Shown: positions 1 through 10,847, numbered from the stretch's first letter. The stretch: DNA of 64,000 nucleotides from Streptomyces tibetensis (GCF_007655005.1 NZ_SZVW01000018.1:141191-205190); one strand, 5' to 3'. Notes: generated from the letters alone by a model not told the origin. A program made the numbers and translations.

Positions 1-485
1 TGCGCAACGTGGGCAACCTCGTCCCGCGCCCGGGCGAGGAGAGCGGCGACGACTCGGTGGCGGCGGCGATCGAGTATGCCGTGGACGTGCTTCAGGTGCG
101 CTCCATCACGGTGTGCGGGCATTCGGGTTGCGGTGCCATGCAGGCGCTGCTCAACTCCGAGCCCGGAGGCGCCCGGAGCCCGCTGAAGCGGTGGCTGCGG
201 CACGGCCTGCCCAGCCTGGAGCGCATGGCCGACGACAGTCTGCCTCGGGGCAGACTGGCCAGGCGTTCCCCCGATGACGCGGTCGAGCAGCTCTGCCTGA
301 CCAACGTGGTCCAGCAGCTGGAGCACCTGCGCGTCCACGACTCGGTGGCCCGGGCCATCGAGGAGGGCAGCCTGGAGCTGCACGGGATGTACTTCCACGT
401 GGGCGAGGCGGAGGCGTACCTGCTCACCGAGACTGACGCCGGTGGCGTCTTCGACCGGGTCCGGGAGTCGGACCTGACGGCGTGA
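1..485 (+). CDS. Beta-class carbonic anhydrase, C-terminal part (5' end outside window)
   Basis: The reading frame is already open at base 3 and ends at TGA 483-485, so only about 160 C-terminal residues are present. The segment CGHSGCGAMQ carries the His and Cys zinc ligands typical of beta-carbonic anhydrases, which interconvert CO2 and bicarbonate in the cytoplasm. The closing stretch, with its GMYFHVGEAEAYLLT core, also fits the family. The internal GTG at base 9 is not a start because the conserved fold extends upstream of it. No downstream partner is close; about 450 bases of repetitive intergenic DNA follow. Confidence 0.88.
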   Translation, partial: RNVGNLVPRPGEESGDDSVAAAIEYAVDVLQVRSITVCGHSGCGAMQALLNSEPGGARSPLKRWLRHGLPSLERMADDSLPRGRLARRSPDDAVEQLCLTNVVQQLEHLRVHDSVARAIEEGSLELHGMYFHVGEAEAYLLTETDAGGVFDRVRESDLTA

Positions 486-938
486 GCCAGGCGTCGGCCG
501 GGCGGGGCTCCCGCCCGGCCCCGGCCGACGCCGCCACCGCCACCGCCACGGCCGCCGCCACCGCCGCGACAGCCGCCACCGCCACCGCCACGGCCGCGAC
601 AGCCGCCACCGCCACCGCCACCGCCACCGATGCAACCGCCACCGATGCCGCCGGAGAGCCCTGTCACCACCGGCGGCCGTCGAGGTCTCCATGAACATCG
701 CCGTTCCCCCCTCGGCTCCGCCACGACACAAGAGCCGGGCAGGGGGACGGGCAGCACACGGGCAGCACACGCACTGAACTTTCCCTGGTCGGCGTCCGTG
801 GGTACGGATGACCCCGGTCCCCGACAGCACCGTCCCCACAGGTCTAAACCAATCGGCGGTCGGCCCTTGTCATCGCACCCCCGGGTCTGATGAGCTGTGG
901 CCTGGGACACAACGGACACCCTGGGAAAGGCAGATGCC
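486..938. repeat. Gene-free stretch with GCCACC-rich low-complexity repeat
   Basis: There is no convincing gene between the carbonic anhydrase stop and acs. Bases about 526-640 are a degenerate array of the hexamer GCCACC interrupted by GGCCGC and GACAGC; a longer unit beginning GCGACAGCC appears twice. Short open frames across it encode only Ala/Thr runs and are rejected as genes. The remaining 250 bases should hold the acs promoter, but I see no clear -35/-10 pair. Confidence 0.6.
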
Positions 939-2894
<1,956 letters not shown>

Positions 2895-2915
2895 TCGCGG
2901 CACCGGCATGACGAA

Positions 2916-2956
2916 GCCGACGGAGGGGCACCCGATCACCGGTGCCCTCCGTCGGC
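2916..2956 (+). terminator. Hairpin terminator after acs
   Basis: Arms 2916-2932 and 2941-2956 pair over about 16 bp with one bulged G and an 8-nt loop. It begins 22 bases after the acs stop. As usual in Streptomyces there is no T-run. Confidence 0.8.
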
Positions 2957-3021
2957 AGGCCCCCGCGGCGAGGGCCGCCGGATGCGCACAGCCGTACATT
3001 TACCTAAACTAAGCAAAACAA

Positions 3022-3041
3022 CTGCTCGGACATCCGAGCAG
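3022..3041. promoter_or_regulatory. 20-bp perfect inverted repeat upstream of nhaA (candidate operator)
   Basis: CTGCTCGGA and TCCGAGCAG flank a 2-bp centre, in an unusually AT-rich patch (2996-3050) about 80 bases before nhaA. The near-zero loop fits a dimer binding site better than a terminator. No regulator gene for it is visible nearby. Confidence 0.45.
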
Positions 3042-3117
3042 AACAAGTGCTCCATGGTGCGCCGGGAAGTCTGGTCGGCATGTGTTCCGTCCTGCCCACC
3101 GACCGGAGGTCTCCCTC

Positions 3118-4554
3118 GTGACCGCGCCCCGCCCCACCACCCCCCGCAAGGCCCTCGGCCGGCTGTCGCTGCCCGAGCGGACGTATGTGGCGGACGCGCT
3201 GCGCACCGAGACCGTCGGCGGGGTGCTGCTGCTCGCCGCCGCCGTCATCGCGCTGCTCTGGGCGAACATCCCCGCGCTGCACGACGGTTACGAGAGCGTT
3301 GCCCACTACCACCTGGGCCCTGCCGCCCTCGGCCTCGACCTGTCCGTCGCGCACTGGGCCGCCGACGGGCTGCTGGCGATCTTCTTCTTCGTCGCCGGGA
3401 TCGAGCTGAAGCGAGAACTCGTGGCGGGCGACCTGCGCGACCCGAAGGCCGCCGCGCTGCCGGTCGTCGCCGCGCTGTGCGGCATGGCCGTACCGGCGCT
3501 CGTCTACACCCTCTCCACCGTCACCGGCGGTGGCTCCCTGGACGGCTGGGCCGTGCCGACCGCGACCGACATCGCGTTCGCGCTCGCCGTGCTCGCCGTG
3601 ATCGGCACCTCCCTGCCGAGCGCGCTGCGGGCCTTCCTGCTCACGCTCGCCGTCGTCGACGACCTCTTCGCGATCCTGATCATCGCGGTGTTCTTCACCG
3701 CCGACCTGAACTTCGCCGCGCTCGGCGGTGCCGTCGCAGGCCTGGTGCTGTTCTGGCTGCTGCTGCGCACCGGCGTGCGCGGCTGGTACGTGTACGTGCC
3801 GCTGGGCCTCGTCGTCTGGGCGCTGATGTACAACAGCGGCGTCCACGCCACCGTCGCCGGTGTCGCCATGGGCCTGATGCTGCGCTGCCACCGGCGCGAG
3901 GGCGAGGACCGCTCCCCCGGCGAGCGCATCGAGCACCTCGTACGGCCCCTTTCGGCGGGGCTCGCGGTGCCACTGTTCGCGCTGTTCAGTGCGGGCGTCA
4001 CGGTGTCCGGCGGAGCGCTCGCCGGCGTGTTCACCCAGCCGGAGACCCTCGGTGTGGTCCTCGGGCTGGTCGTCGGCAAGGCGATCGGCATCTTCGGCGG
4101 GACGTGGCTGACGGCCCGTTTCACCCGGGCCTCGCTCAGCGACGACCTCGCCTGGGCGGACGTGTTCGCGGTGGCGACCCTCGCCGGCATCGGCTTCACC
4201 GTGTCGCTGCTCATCGGCGAACTCGCCTTCGACGGCGACCGGACGATGACGAACGAGGTGAAGGTCGCCGTCCTGCTGAGTTCGCTCATCGCCGCGACAC
4301 TCGCGACCGTCCTGCTGAAGATCCGCAACGCCAAGTACCGACGGCTGTGGGAGGACGAGGAGCGCGACGAGGACGCCGACGGCATCCCGGACGTGTACGA
4401 GGAGGACGACCCGGCGTACCACCTGCGGCTCGCCGCCGTGTACGAGCGCAGGGCCGCCGAGCACCGCAGGATCGCCCAGGAGAAGGCAGCGGCGCGCCAC
4501 GGGCTTGCCGAAGTACCGGGCGGGGCAGGCGAGGACCACCACCGTCCGGCATGA
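3118..4554 (+). CDS. nhaA: Na+/H+ antiporter NhaA
   Basis: A 478-residue multi-spanning membrane protein that exports Na+ in exchange for protons. The TPTATDIAFALAVLAVIG segment and the VVDD pair, equivalent to the two ion-binding aspartates of E. coli NhaA, are present. A charged cytoplasmic C-terminal tail of about 80 residues (DEERDEDADG and following) extends beyond the E. coli length, as in other actinobacterial forms. The GTG at 3118 has GGAGGT eight bases upstream and is preferred over an in-frame ATG at 3082. A candidate operator lies upstream. Confidence 0.95.
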   Translation: MTAPRPTTPRKALGRLSLPERTYVADALRTETVGGVLLLAAAVIALLWANIPALHDGYESVAHYHLGPAALGLDLSVAHWAADGLLAIFFFVAGIELKRELVAGDLRDPKAAALPVVAALCGMAVPALVYTLSTVTGGGSLDGWAVPTATDIAFALAVLAVIGTSLPSALRAFLLTLAVVDDLFAILIIAVFFTADLNFAALGGAVAGLVLFWLLLRTGVRGWYVYVPLGLVVWALMYNSGVHATVAGVAMGLMLRCHRREGEDRSPGERIEHLVRPLSAGLAVPLFALFSAGVTVSGGALAGVFTQPETLGVVLGLVVGKAIGIFGGTWLTARFTRASLSDDLAWADVFAVATLAGIGFTVSLLIGELAFDGDRTMTNEVKVAVLLSSLIAATLATVLLKIRNAKYRRLWEDEERDEDADGIPDVYEEDDPAYHLRLAAVYERRAAEHRRIAQEKAAARHGLAEVPGGAGEDHHRPA

Positions 4555-4674
4555 TCTGACGAGACGGTACAAAAGACGGGACCGTACGCAGTCAGGCCGT
4601 ACCCAGTCGGACGACTGCGGCGGGTCAGGCACAAGACGCGGAAAACGGACCGTAAGCAGAAGAGGGAGACCGCG

Positions 4675-5163
4675 ATGAGCGCACCCGACGGCAGCCCGGT
4701 CGGCGCCGAACGCAGCATCGGCCAGCTGTTCGCCTCGGCGACGGCGGAAATGTCGGCGCTGGTGCACGACGAGATCGCGCTGGCGAAGGCTCAGCTCAAG
4801 CAGGACGTGAAGCGCGGCGCGACCAGCGGCGGCGCCTTCTCGGCGGCCGGCGCGGTGCTGATCTTCTCCCTGCCGATGCTGAACTTCGCGCTGGCGTACG
4901 GCATTCGCACCTGGAGCCACTGGAACCTCGCGGTCTGCTTCCTGCTGTCGTTCGCGGCGAACGTGCTGGTCGCCGGAGTGCTCGCGCTGGTCGGCGTGAC
5001 GTTCGCCAAGAAGGCCAAGAAGAGCAAGGGCCCGCAGAAGGTCGCCGCGTCGATGAAGGAGACCGCGGTCGTGCTGCAGAAGGCCAAGCCGCACCCGCGA
5101 CCGGAGCTCGCGCAGGACCGGGTCCCCGAGGCCATCGAGGCTGTGGCACGCTCGTCGTCATGA
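4675..5163 (+). CDS. Phage-holin-family (DUF1469-like) membrane protein
   Basis: The 162-residue protein has an N-terminal amphipathic region (IGQLFASATAEMSALVHDEI), two hydrophobic segments at roughly residues 57-78 and 83-108, and a Lys-rich C-terminal tail. This is the layout of the actinobacterial holin superfamily III proteins, which are chromosomal and of unknown role; phage lysis is not implied. AGGGAG precedes the ATG. The last codon overlaps the start of the downstream hydrolase (ATGA), so the two are probably cotranslated. Confidence 0.8.
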   Translation: MSAPDGSPVGAERSIGQLFASATAEMSALVHDEIALAKAQLKQDVKRGATSGGAFSAAGAVLIFSLPMLNFALAYGIRTWSHWNLAVCFLLSFAANVLVAGVLALVGVTFAKKAKKSKGPQKVAASMKETAVVLQKAKPHPRPELAQDRVPEAIEAVARSSS

Positions 5164-6098
5164 CGGACCCCGCCCCGCCCCCTGCTCAACCGGCTTCGGC
5201 CGTCCTCCTCGACGGCCCCTGGAGCCATCGCGACGTCGCCGCCAACGGCGCCCGCTTCCACATCGCCGAGCTGGGCGACGGGCCGCTGGTGCTGCTGCTG
5301 CACGGTTTCCCGCAGTTCTGGTGGACCTGGCGGCACCAGCTGGTGGCGCTCGCCGACGCCGGCTTCCGGGCCGTCGCCATGGACCTGCGGGGTGTCGGCG
5401 GCAGCGACCGCACACCGCGCGGCTACGACCCCGCCAACCTCGCGCTCGACGTCACCGGCGTCATCCGCTCCCTCGGCGAGTCCGACGCCGCGCTGGTCGG
5501 CCACGACCTGGGCGGATACCTCGCGTGGACGGCGGCCGCGATGCGCCCCAAGCTGGTGCGGCGGCTGGCGGTCGCGTCCATGCCGCACCCGCGGCGCTGG
5601 CGCTCGGCCATGCTGAGGGACGTCAAGCAGAGCCGCGCCGGTTCACACATCTGGGGGTTCCAGCGGCCCTGGATCCCGGAGCGGCAGCTCACCGCCGACA
5701 ACGGGGCGCTCGTGGCGGAGCTGATCCAGGAGTGGTCCGGGCCGCGCCCGCCCGAGGACGAGGCGCTGCAGACGTACCGCCGCGCCATGTGCATCCCCTC
5801 CGCGGCGCACTGCGCGGTCGAGCCGTACCGCTGGATGGTGCGCTCTCTGGCCCGCCCGGACGGCATCCAGTTCAACCGCCGGATGAAGCGGCCGGTGCGG
5901 GTGCCGACGCTCCATCTGCACGGCTCGCTCGATCCCGTGATGCGCACCCGTAGCGCGGCCGGCTCCGGCGAGTACGTCGAAGCCCCCTACCGCTGGCGTC
6001 TGTTCGACGGCCTCGGGCACTTCCCGCACGAGGAGGACCCGGTCGCGTTCTCCTCGGAACTCATCAACTGGCTGCGGGATCCCGAACCCGACCGGTGA
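5160..6098 (+). CDS. Alpha/beta hydrolase, epoxide-hydrolase-like
   Basis: The 312-residue protein has the oxyanion motif HGFPQFWWTW and a nucleophile elbow GHDLGG. An Asp nucleophile at this place, with the HGFP motif, marks the epoxide hydrolase/haloalkane dehalogenase branch rather than esterases, which use Ser. A GLGHFPHEE segment near the C-terminus supplies the catalytic His. The substrate cannot be inferred. The start overlaps the stop of the holin-family gene, implying one operon. Confidence 0.85.
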   Translation: MTDPAPPPAQPASAVLLDGPWSHRDVAANGARFHIAELGDGPLVLLLHGFPQFWWTWRHQLVALADAGFRAVAMDLRGVGGSDRTPRGYDPANLALDVTGVIRSLGESDAALVGHDLGGYLAWTAAAMRPKLVRRLAVASMPHPRRWRSAMLRDVKQSRAGSHIWGFQRPWIPERQLTADNGALVAELIQEWSGPRPPEDEALQTYRRAMCIPSAAHCAVEPYRWMVRSLARPDGIQFNRRMKRPVRVPTLHLHGSLDPVMRTRSAAGSGEYVEAPYRWRLFDGLGHFPHEEDPVAFSSELINWLRDPEPDR

Positions 6099-6463
6099 CC
6101 GGCCGGCCCCGCCCGGTCACCGGCACGTGAACGCTTGTCTGACGAACGGCCAATTGCCCGGCGCATAGGCCAATTGGGCGCCCCGGGAGCGGTTATCGAC
6201 CATGGGGCGGGGGCACACGTCGGGGTATGGGCTGGACGCACGACTACAGTGACGCAACCCGCAATCGCCGCTCGGCGAGCGGTACGAACCCCCACCAGCG
6301 AAGCGGCGCACCGCAGATGGTGACCGCGGATCCCAGGGTGGGGATCCCGCGCATCCTCCGCCGCCGGGCCCGCTGGGTCTCCGTACGTCTTCGCCACACA
6401 CGCGACTGAGCTGCCACTCGCGCGAGTGACACCCCGACATCTGCCGCTCCAGGGCCGCCGCTC
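6099..6463. other. Gene-poor stretch with repeated GGCCAATTG boxes and a palindrome
   Basis: This lies between two genes whose 3' ends face each other. GGCCAATTG occurs at 6148-6156 and 6168-6176, exactly 20 bp apart, and a perfect 14-bp palindrome (CACTCGCGCGAGTG) lies at 6415-6428. An open frame at 6227-6409 on the plus strand would encode a basic 60-residue peptide starting MGWTHDYSDATRN; it has no properly spaced ribosome site, so I leave it as a possibility only. Confidence 0.45.
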
Positions 6464-7663
6464 CTAGAGGGCGCAGCTGTCGCTGCCCACCTGCCGGCTG
6501 GCGGTGCGCCCCTTGGTGATGTCCTCCCGGATCTCGTCCATGGTCAGCGCGTAGCCCGTCTCCGCGTCGTCCAGCGACTTGGCGAAGACGACGCCGTAGA
6601 CCTTGCCGTCGGGTGTGAGCAGGGGGCCGCCCGAGTTGCCCTGACGGACGGTCGCGTAGAGGGAGTAGACGTCGCGGCGGACCGTGCCGCGGTGGTAGAT
6701 GTCCGGGCCGTTGGCGGTGATGCGGCCGCGCACACGGGCCGCGCGCACGTCGTACGCCCCGTTCTCCGGGAAGCCCGCGACGATCGCGCTGTCGCCGCTG
6801 CTCGCGTCTTTCTCGGTGAACCGCAGCACGGGCGCCTTCAGGTCCGGCACGTCGAGGACGGCGATGTCGCGCCGCCAGTCGTAGAGCACGACCTTGGCGT
6901 CGTACTTCCTGCCCTCGCCGCCTATCTGCACGGTCGGCTCGTCGACTCCGCCCACCACGTGTGCGTTGGTCATCACGCGACGGCCGGAGAAGACGAAGCC
7001 GGTGCCCTCCAGGACCTTGCCGCAGCTCGGAGCCGTGCCCATGACCTTGACGATGGAGCGCTGGGCGCGGTTGGCCACGGGGCTGTTCGCCAGCGCCGGG
7101 TCGGGCGGCTGGACGTCGGTGATCGGCTCGTTCGAGAACGGGCTGAAGACCTGCGGGAAGCCGTTCTGCGCGAGGACGGAGGAGAAGTCCGCGAACCAGG
7201 TGGCCGCCTGGTCCGGCAGGGCCTGCGAGACGCCGAGCAGCACCTTGGAGTTGCGGACCTCCTTGCCGACGGTCGGCAGGGTCGTGCCCGCGAGGGCGGA
7301 ACCGATCAGCCAGGCGACCAGGAGCATCGCCACGACGTTGACCAGGGCGCCGCCGGTGGCGTCGAGGGCCCGGGCCGGGGACCAGGTGATGTGCCGGCGC
7401 AGCTTGTTGCCGAGGTGGGTGGTGAGGGCCTGGCCGACGGAGGCGCAGACGATGACGACTACGACCGCGACGACGGCGGCGGTCGTGCTCACCTCCGCGT
7501 TGTCCGTCAGCGCGTCCCAGATGACGGGCAGCACGTAGACCGCGACGAGGCCGCCACCCAGGAAGCCGATCACCGACAGGATGCCGACGACGAACCCCTG
7601 GCGGTACCCCACGACCGCGAACCACACGGCGGCGACCAGCAACAAGATGTCCAGCACGTTCAC
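6464..7663 (-). CDS. MarP-like membrane serine protease (CvpA domain plus trypsin-like domain)
   Basis: The 399-residue protein matches mycobacterial MarP in length (397) and layout: four hydrophobic segments in the first ~145 residues (CvpA/colicin V production domain), then an extracytoplasmic trypsin-like protease. The triad is visible as His235 (TNAHVV), Asp266 (WRRDIAVLD) and Ser344 (GNSGGP). A Cys before the protease core and a Cys three residues from the end match the MarP disulfide. MarP supports acid and oxidative stress resistance in Mycobacterium; the role here is inferred. GTG 7663 starts at the membrane segment; the longer frame upstream overlaps the Nudix gene. Confidence 0.9.
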   Translation of the reverse strand: MNVLDILLLVAAVWFAVVGYRQGFVVGILSVIGFLGGGLVAVYVLPVIWDALTDNAEVSTTAAVVAVVVVIVCASVGQALTTHLGNKLRRHITWSPARALDATGGALVNVVAMLLVAWLIGSALAGTTLPTVGKEVRNSKVLLGVSQALPDQAATWFADFSSVLAQNGFPQVFSPFSNEPITDVQPPDPALANSPVANRAQRSIVKVMGTAPSCGKVLEGTGFVFSGRRVMTNAHVVGGVDEPTVQIGGEGRKYDAKVVLYDWRRDIAVLDVPDLKAPVLRFTEKDASSGDSAIVAGFPENGAYDVRAARVRGRITANGPDIYHRGTVRRDVYSLYATVRQGNSGGPLLTPDGKVYGVVFAKSLDDAETGYALTMDEIREDITKGRTASRQVGSDSCAL

Positions 7664-7676
7664 GGAGGCCACCCTG

Positions 7677-8372
7677 TCATGCGCGCCAGTCGAGGGGGAC
7701 CTGCTTCTCGCGGTCCCAGGGCCGCTCCCAGCCCGCGAAGTGCAGCAGCCGGTCGATGATTCCGGCCGTGAAACCCCAGACAAGGGCTGATTCGACCAGA
7801 AATGCCGGACCTCGGTGGCCGCTGGGGTGGACGGTGGTCGCCCGGTTGGCCGGATCCGTGAGATCCGACACGGGGACGGTGAAGACCCTGGCGGTCTCGT
7901 TCGGATCGACGACTCCGACCGGGCTCGGCTTGCGCCACCAGCCCAGCACGGGTGTGACGACGAAGCCGCTCACCGGGATGTAGAGCCGCGGCAGGACGCC
8001 GAAGAGCTGGACGCCGGAGGGGTCGAGGCCGGTCTCCTCCTCGGCCTCGCGCAGGGCGGCCCGCAGCGGGCCGTCGCCGCCGGGGTCGCCGTCCTCGGGG
8101 TCGAGGGCGCCGCCCGGGAAGGAGGGCTGCCCGGCGTGCGAGCGCAGGGAGCTCGCACGCTCCATCAGCAGCAGCTCCGGGCCGTGCGCGCCCTCACCGA
8201 AGAGGACCAGCACGGCGGACTGCCGCCCCGCCCCGTCCTCCGGCGGCAGGAACCGGCTCAGCTGCCTCGGACGGACCGTCTCCACGGCGTGCACCACGGG
8301 GTCCAGCCAGCCGGGCAGCCCGTCCTTGCTCAGCGCCACCGGGCCACCCTGTGTGTCGCTCGCGCGCGTCAT
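7677..8372 (-). CDS. Nudix hydrolase, CoA-pyrophosphatase (NudL) type
   Basis: A 231-residue protein with a Nudix box running from GGALDPEDGD to REAEEETGL. The loop wording and the preceding SHAGQPSFPGG match the NudL/CoA pyrophosphatase subgroup, which cleaves CoA and related dinucleotides to phosphopantetheine products. The ATG at 8372 is preceded by a G-rich ribosome site; the frame continues upstream only through low-complexity DNA. It lies just before the MarP-like gene (14-nt gap), so the two are likely cotranscribed. Confidence 0.87.
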   Translation of the reverse strand: MTRASDTQGGPVALSKDGLPGWLDPVVHAVETVRPRQLSRFLPPEDGAGRQSAVLVLFGEGAHGPELLLMERASSLRSHAGQPSFPGGALDPEDGDPGGDGPLRAALREAEEETGLDPSGVQLFGVLPRLYIPVSGFVVTPVLGWWRKPSPVGVVDPNETARVFTVPVSDLTDPANRATTVHPSGHRGPAFLVESALVWGFTAGIIDRLLHFAGWERPWDREKQVPLDWRA

Positions 8373-8634
8373 CGCCACCCCCGTCGTCCTGCCGCATCCA
8401 ACGCACGACGGCCCTGAGATCGTTCCGCGAGCCGCCGGGATCCCCTGAACGGGCGGCGCGCCGGGCTCTCGGGGCGGCGCATCGGCTCCATCGGGTGGCG
8501 CGCGGAACCCCTGAGATCGCCCGCCGAGCCCCTCCGGTCGCACGCCGGGCCGCTCGGGCCGCAGGCCGAGCCCATCGGGTCGTGCACCGGGCCGCTCGGG
8601 TCACGCATCAGGCCCCTCCGCCGGTTCGGGCGGC
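8373..8634. repeat. Degenerate GC-rich repeat between nth and the Nudix gene
   Basis: About 260 bases contain loosely repeated 15-30-base units related to GGGCCGCTCGGGTC and CGCATCGGGCCC. Frames across it encode Arg/Pro/Gly-rich sequence with no family resemblance. I see no gene and no clear promoter. Confidence 0.5.
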
Positions 8635-9840
8635 TCATCCGGCCCCCAGCGGCGGCGCCGGTTTGCCGCCCGCGTCCAGGTAGGCCTGTGGGGGGTTCAG
8701 ACGCTGACCCGGGAAGCCGCCCTTCTCGTATTTGAGGAGCTTCTTGGCCTTCTCCGGGTCGGTCTCGCCCTCGCCGTACGCCGGGCAGAGCGGAGCGATC
8801 GGGCAGGCGCCGCACGCGGGCTTGCGGGCGTGACAGATGCGGCGGCCGTGCCAGATCACGTGGTGCGAGAGATCCGTCCAGTCGCTCTTCGGGAAGAGCG
8901 CGCCGACGGCGGCCTCGATCTTGTCCGGGTCGGTCTCGCCGGTCCACTGCCAGCGGCGCACCAGGCGCTGGAAGTGCGTGTCCACGGTGATGCCGGGACG
9001 GCCGAAGGCGTTGCCGAGCACGACGAACGCGGTCTTGCGGCCGACACCGGGCAGCTTGACCAGGTCTTCCAGCCGGCCGGGCACCTCGCCCCCGAAGTCC
9101 TCCACCAGGGCCTTCGACAGCCCTATGACGGACTTCGTCTTGGCCCGGAAGAAGCCGCACGGGCGGAGGATCTCCTCCACCTCCTCGGGGTTGGCGGCGG
9201 CCAGGTCCTCCGGGGTCGGGTACTTCGCGAAGAGGGAGGGCGTCGTCTGGTTGACGCGCAGGTCGGTCGTCTGGGCGGACAGGACCGTCGCGACGACCAG
9301 TTGGAAGGGGTTGGCGAAGTCCAGCTCGGGGTGCGCGTACGGAAAGACCTCGGCGAGCTCGCGGTTGATCCGGCGGGCCCGGCGGACCAGGGCGGTACGC
9401 GACTCGTCGCCCGGCGGGTGGACGACGGCCTTGGCGGGGGCGGTGCCCTTGAGACGGGCCGTGGCCTTCTTCGGCGCGACCACGACCTTCTTGGCGGCGG
9501 GCGCCTTCCTCACGGCAGCACTCTTGGCGGCACCTTTTGCGGCCTTCCCGGCGGGGGCGGCCTTCCCGGCGGCGGCGGACGTCTTGGACGCAGCCTTCTT
9601 CGTCGACGCCGCCTTCTTCACGGACGCCGCCTTCTTCTCGGAGGCCGCCTTCTTCGCGGGGGCGGCCCGTTCCGCAGAGGCGGCCTTCTCCGCGGACGCC
9701 GTCTTCCTCACCGGTTCCGTCTTGTTCTCTTTCGCCGTTTTCCTACCGCCATCGGGGCTCTGTTCGCCCACAGCGGAATCGCGACGTACAACCACCCGCG
9801 CAGCCCCCTCGGCCTGTGCTCTCACCGGCGATTTGGACAC
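8635..9840 (-). CDS. nth: Endonuclease III with histone-H1-like N-terminal tail
   Basis: The C-terminal ~245 residues form a normal endonuclease III: LSAQTTD, the helix-hairpin-helix LPGVGRKTA with its catalytic Lys, VDTHFQRL with the catalytic Asp, and the CX6CX2CX5C iron-sulfur loop. It removes oxidised pyrimidines and nicks abasic sites in base-excision repair. The first ~145 residues are instead an Ala/Lys-rich tail of repeated KKAAS/EKAAS units. E. coli Nth is 211 residues. If translation starts internally the tail would shorten, but the composition of the region is clearly coding-like. crp is divergent. Confidence 0.92.
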   Translation of the reverse strand: MSKSPVRAQAEGAARVVVRRDSAVGEQSPDGGRKTAKENKTEPVRKTASAEKAASAERAAPAKKAASEKKAASVKKAASTKKAASKTSAAAGKAAPAGKAAKGAAKSAAVRKAPAAKKVVVAPKKATARLKGTAPAKAVVHPPGDESRTALVRRARRINRELAEVFPYAHPELDFANPFQLVVATVLSAQTTDLRVNQTTPSLFAKYPTPEDLAAANPEEVEEILRPCGFFRAKTKSVIGLSKALVEDFGGEVPGRLEDLVKLPGVGRKTAFVVLGNAFGRPGITVDTHFQRLVRRWQWTGETDPDKIEAAVGALFPKSDWTDLSHHVIWHGRRICHARKPACGACPIAPLCPAYGEGETDPEKAKKLLKYEKGGFPGQRLNPPQAYLDAGGKPAPPLGAG

Positions 9841-10046
9841 CCGGCCAGCCTAAGGCCCGGCACCGACATCCGGCCCGGCCCCTGAAGATCGGCGTCCAAT
9901 TGGACCCCTGCCGCGTACCCCGGGACACGTGTGCGGCATCCTTGTGACAGATCACACTGTTTGGACCGCCCGACAAAATGGGCACCACGGTCCCTCGGTA
10001 CACGGGGGAGCAAGATCCCCTGAGCAGGTCGACAAGGAGAGAACTC

Positions 10047-10721
10047 GTGGACGACGTTCTGCGGCGCAATCCGCTCTTCGCGGCGCTCGATGACGAGCAG
10101 GCCGCGGAGCTCCGCGCCTCCATGAGTGAGGTGACCCTCGCCCGCGGTGACTCGCTGTTCCATGAGGGCGACCCCGGTGACCGCCTGTACGTGGTCACGG
10201 AGGGCAAGGTGAAGCTCCACCGCACGTCCCCCGACGGCCGCGAGAACATGCTGGCCGTGGTCGGCCCCGGTGAGCTCATCGGAGAGCTCTCGCTGTTCGA
10301 CCCGGGCCCGCGCACCGCGACGGCCACGGCACTGACCGAGGTCAAGCTGCTCGGCCTCGGCCACGGCGACCTCCAGCCCTGGCTGAACGCCCGCCCGGAG
10401 GTGGCCACCGCGCTCCTGCGCGCCGTCGCGCGCCGGCTGCGCAAGACCAACGACGCGATGTCCGACCTCGTCTTCTCGGACGTCCCGGGCCGCGTCGCCC
10501 GCGCCCTGCTCGACCTGTCGCGCCGGTTCGGCGTGCAGTCCGAGGAGGGCATCCACGTCGTGCACGACCTCACGCAGGAGGAGCTGGCCCAGCTGGTCGG
10601 CGCGTCCCGCGAGACGGTCAACAAGGCCCTCGCGGACTTCGCCCAGCGCGGCTGGCTCCGCCTGGAGGCCCGCGCGGTGATCCTCCTGGACGTGGAGCGC
10701 CTCGCCAAGCGCTCACGCTGA
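10047..10721 (+). CDS. crp: Crp/Fnr-family regulator (Streptomyces Crp)
   Basis: The 224 residues equal the length I recall for S. coelicolor Crp. An N-terminal cyclic-nucleotide-binding domain (GDPGDRLYVVTEGKVKL, then GELIGELSLFD) is followed by a winged helix (LTQEELAQLVGASRETVNKAL). In Streptomyces Crp controls germination, development and many antibiotic clusters, so this gene is relevant to the polyketide cluster in the same window. GTG 10047 has AAGGAGAG six bases upstream; the ATG at 9978 would add a non-conserved 23-residue leader. Confidence 0.95.
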   Translation: MDDVLRRNPLFAALDDEQAAELRASMSEVTLARGDSLFHEGDPGDRLYVVTEGKVKLHRTSPDGRENMLAVVGPGELIGELSLFDPGPRTATATALTEVKLLGLGHGDLQPWLNARPEVATALLRAVARRLRKTNDAMSDLVFSDVPGRVARALLDLSRRFGVQSEEGIHVVHDLTQEELAQLVGASRETVNKALADFAQRGWLRLEARAVILLDVERLAKRSR

Positions 10722-10742
10722 CACGCACCCTGCCGTACGTCA

Positions 10743-10775
10743 TCGGGCCCCGTCTCCTCGCGAGCCGGGGCCCGA
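10743..10775 (+). terminator. Terminator after crp
   Basis: A perfect 10-bp stem, TCGGGCCCCG paired with CGGGGCCCGA (10743-10752 and 10766-10775), with a 13-nt loop, lies 22 bases after the crp stop. Confidence 0.75.
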
Positions 10776-10847
10776 CGTCGTCGAGGAAGTCGTCAAGGAA
10801 GCGGCAAGCGCGCCCCACGAGGGCTCCGCTCGCGGCACGGTGAGCGC

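Noticed and set aside
424..694. Ala/Val- and Ala/Thr-rich frames in the GCCACC repeat
   Set aside because: They exist only because the repeat has no stops; no ribosome site and no protein-like composition.
3004..5094. Long minus-strand open frame across nhaA and the holin-family gene
   Set aside because: It spans two real genes and their spacer and has the composition of a shadow frame.
4675..5163. Prophage based on the holin-family gene
   Set aside because: Such proteins are ordinary chromosomal genes in Streptomyces and no other phage gene is nearby.
6227..6409. Possible 60-residue basic peptide
   Set aside because: No properly spaced ribosome site and no recognised family; mentioned only within the gene-poor stretch.
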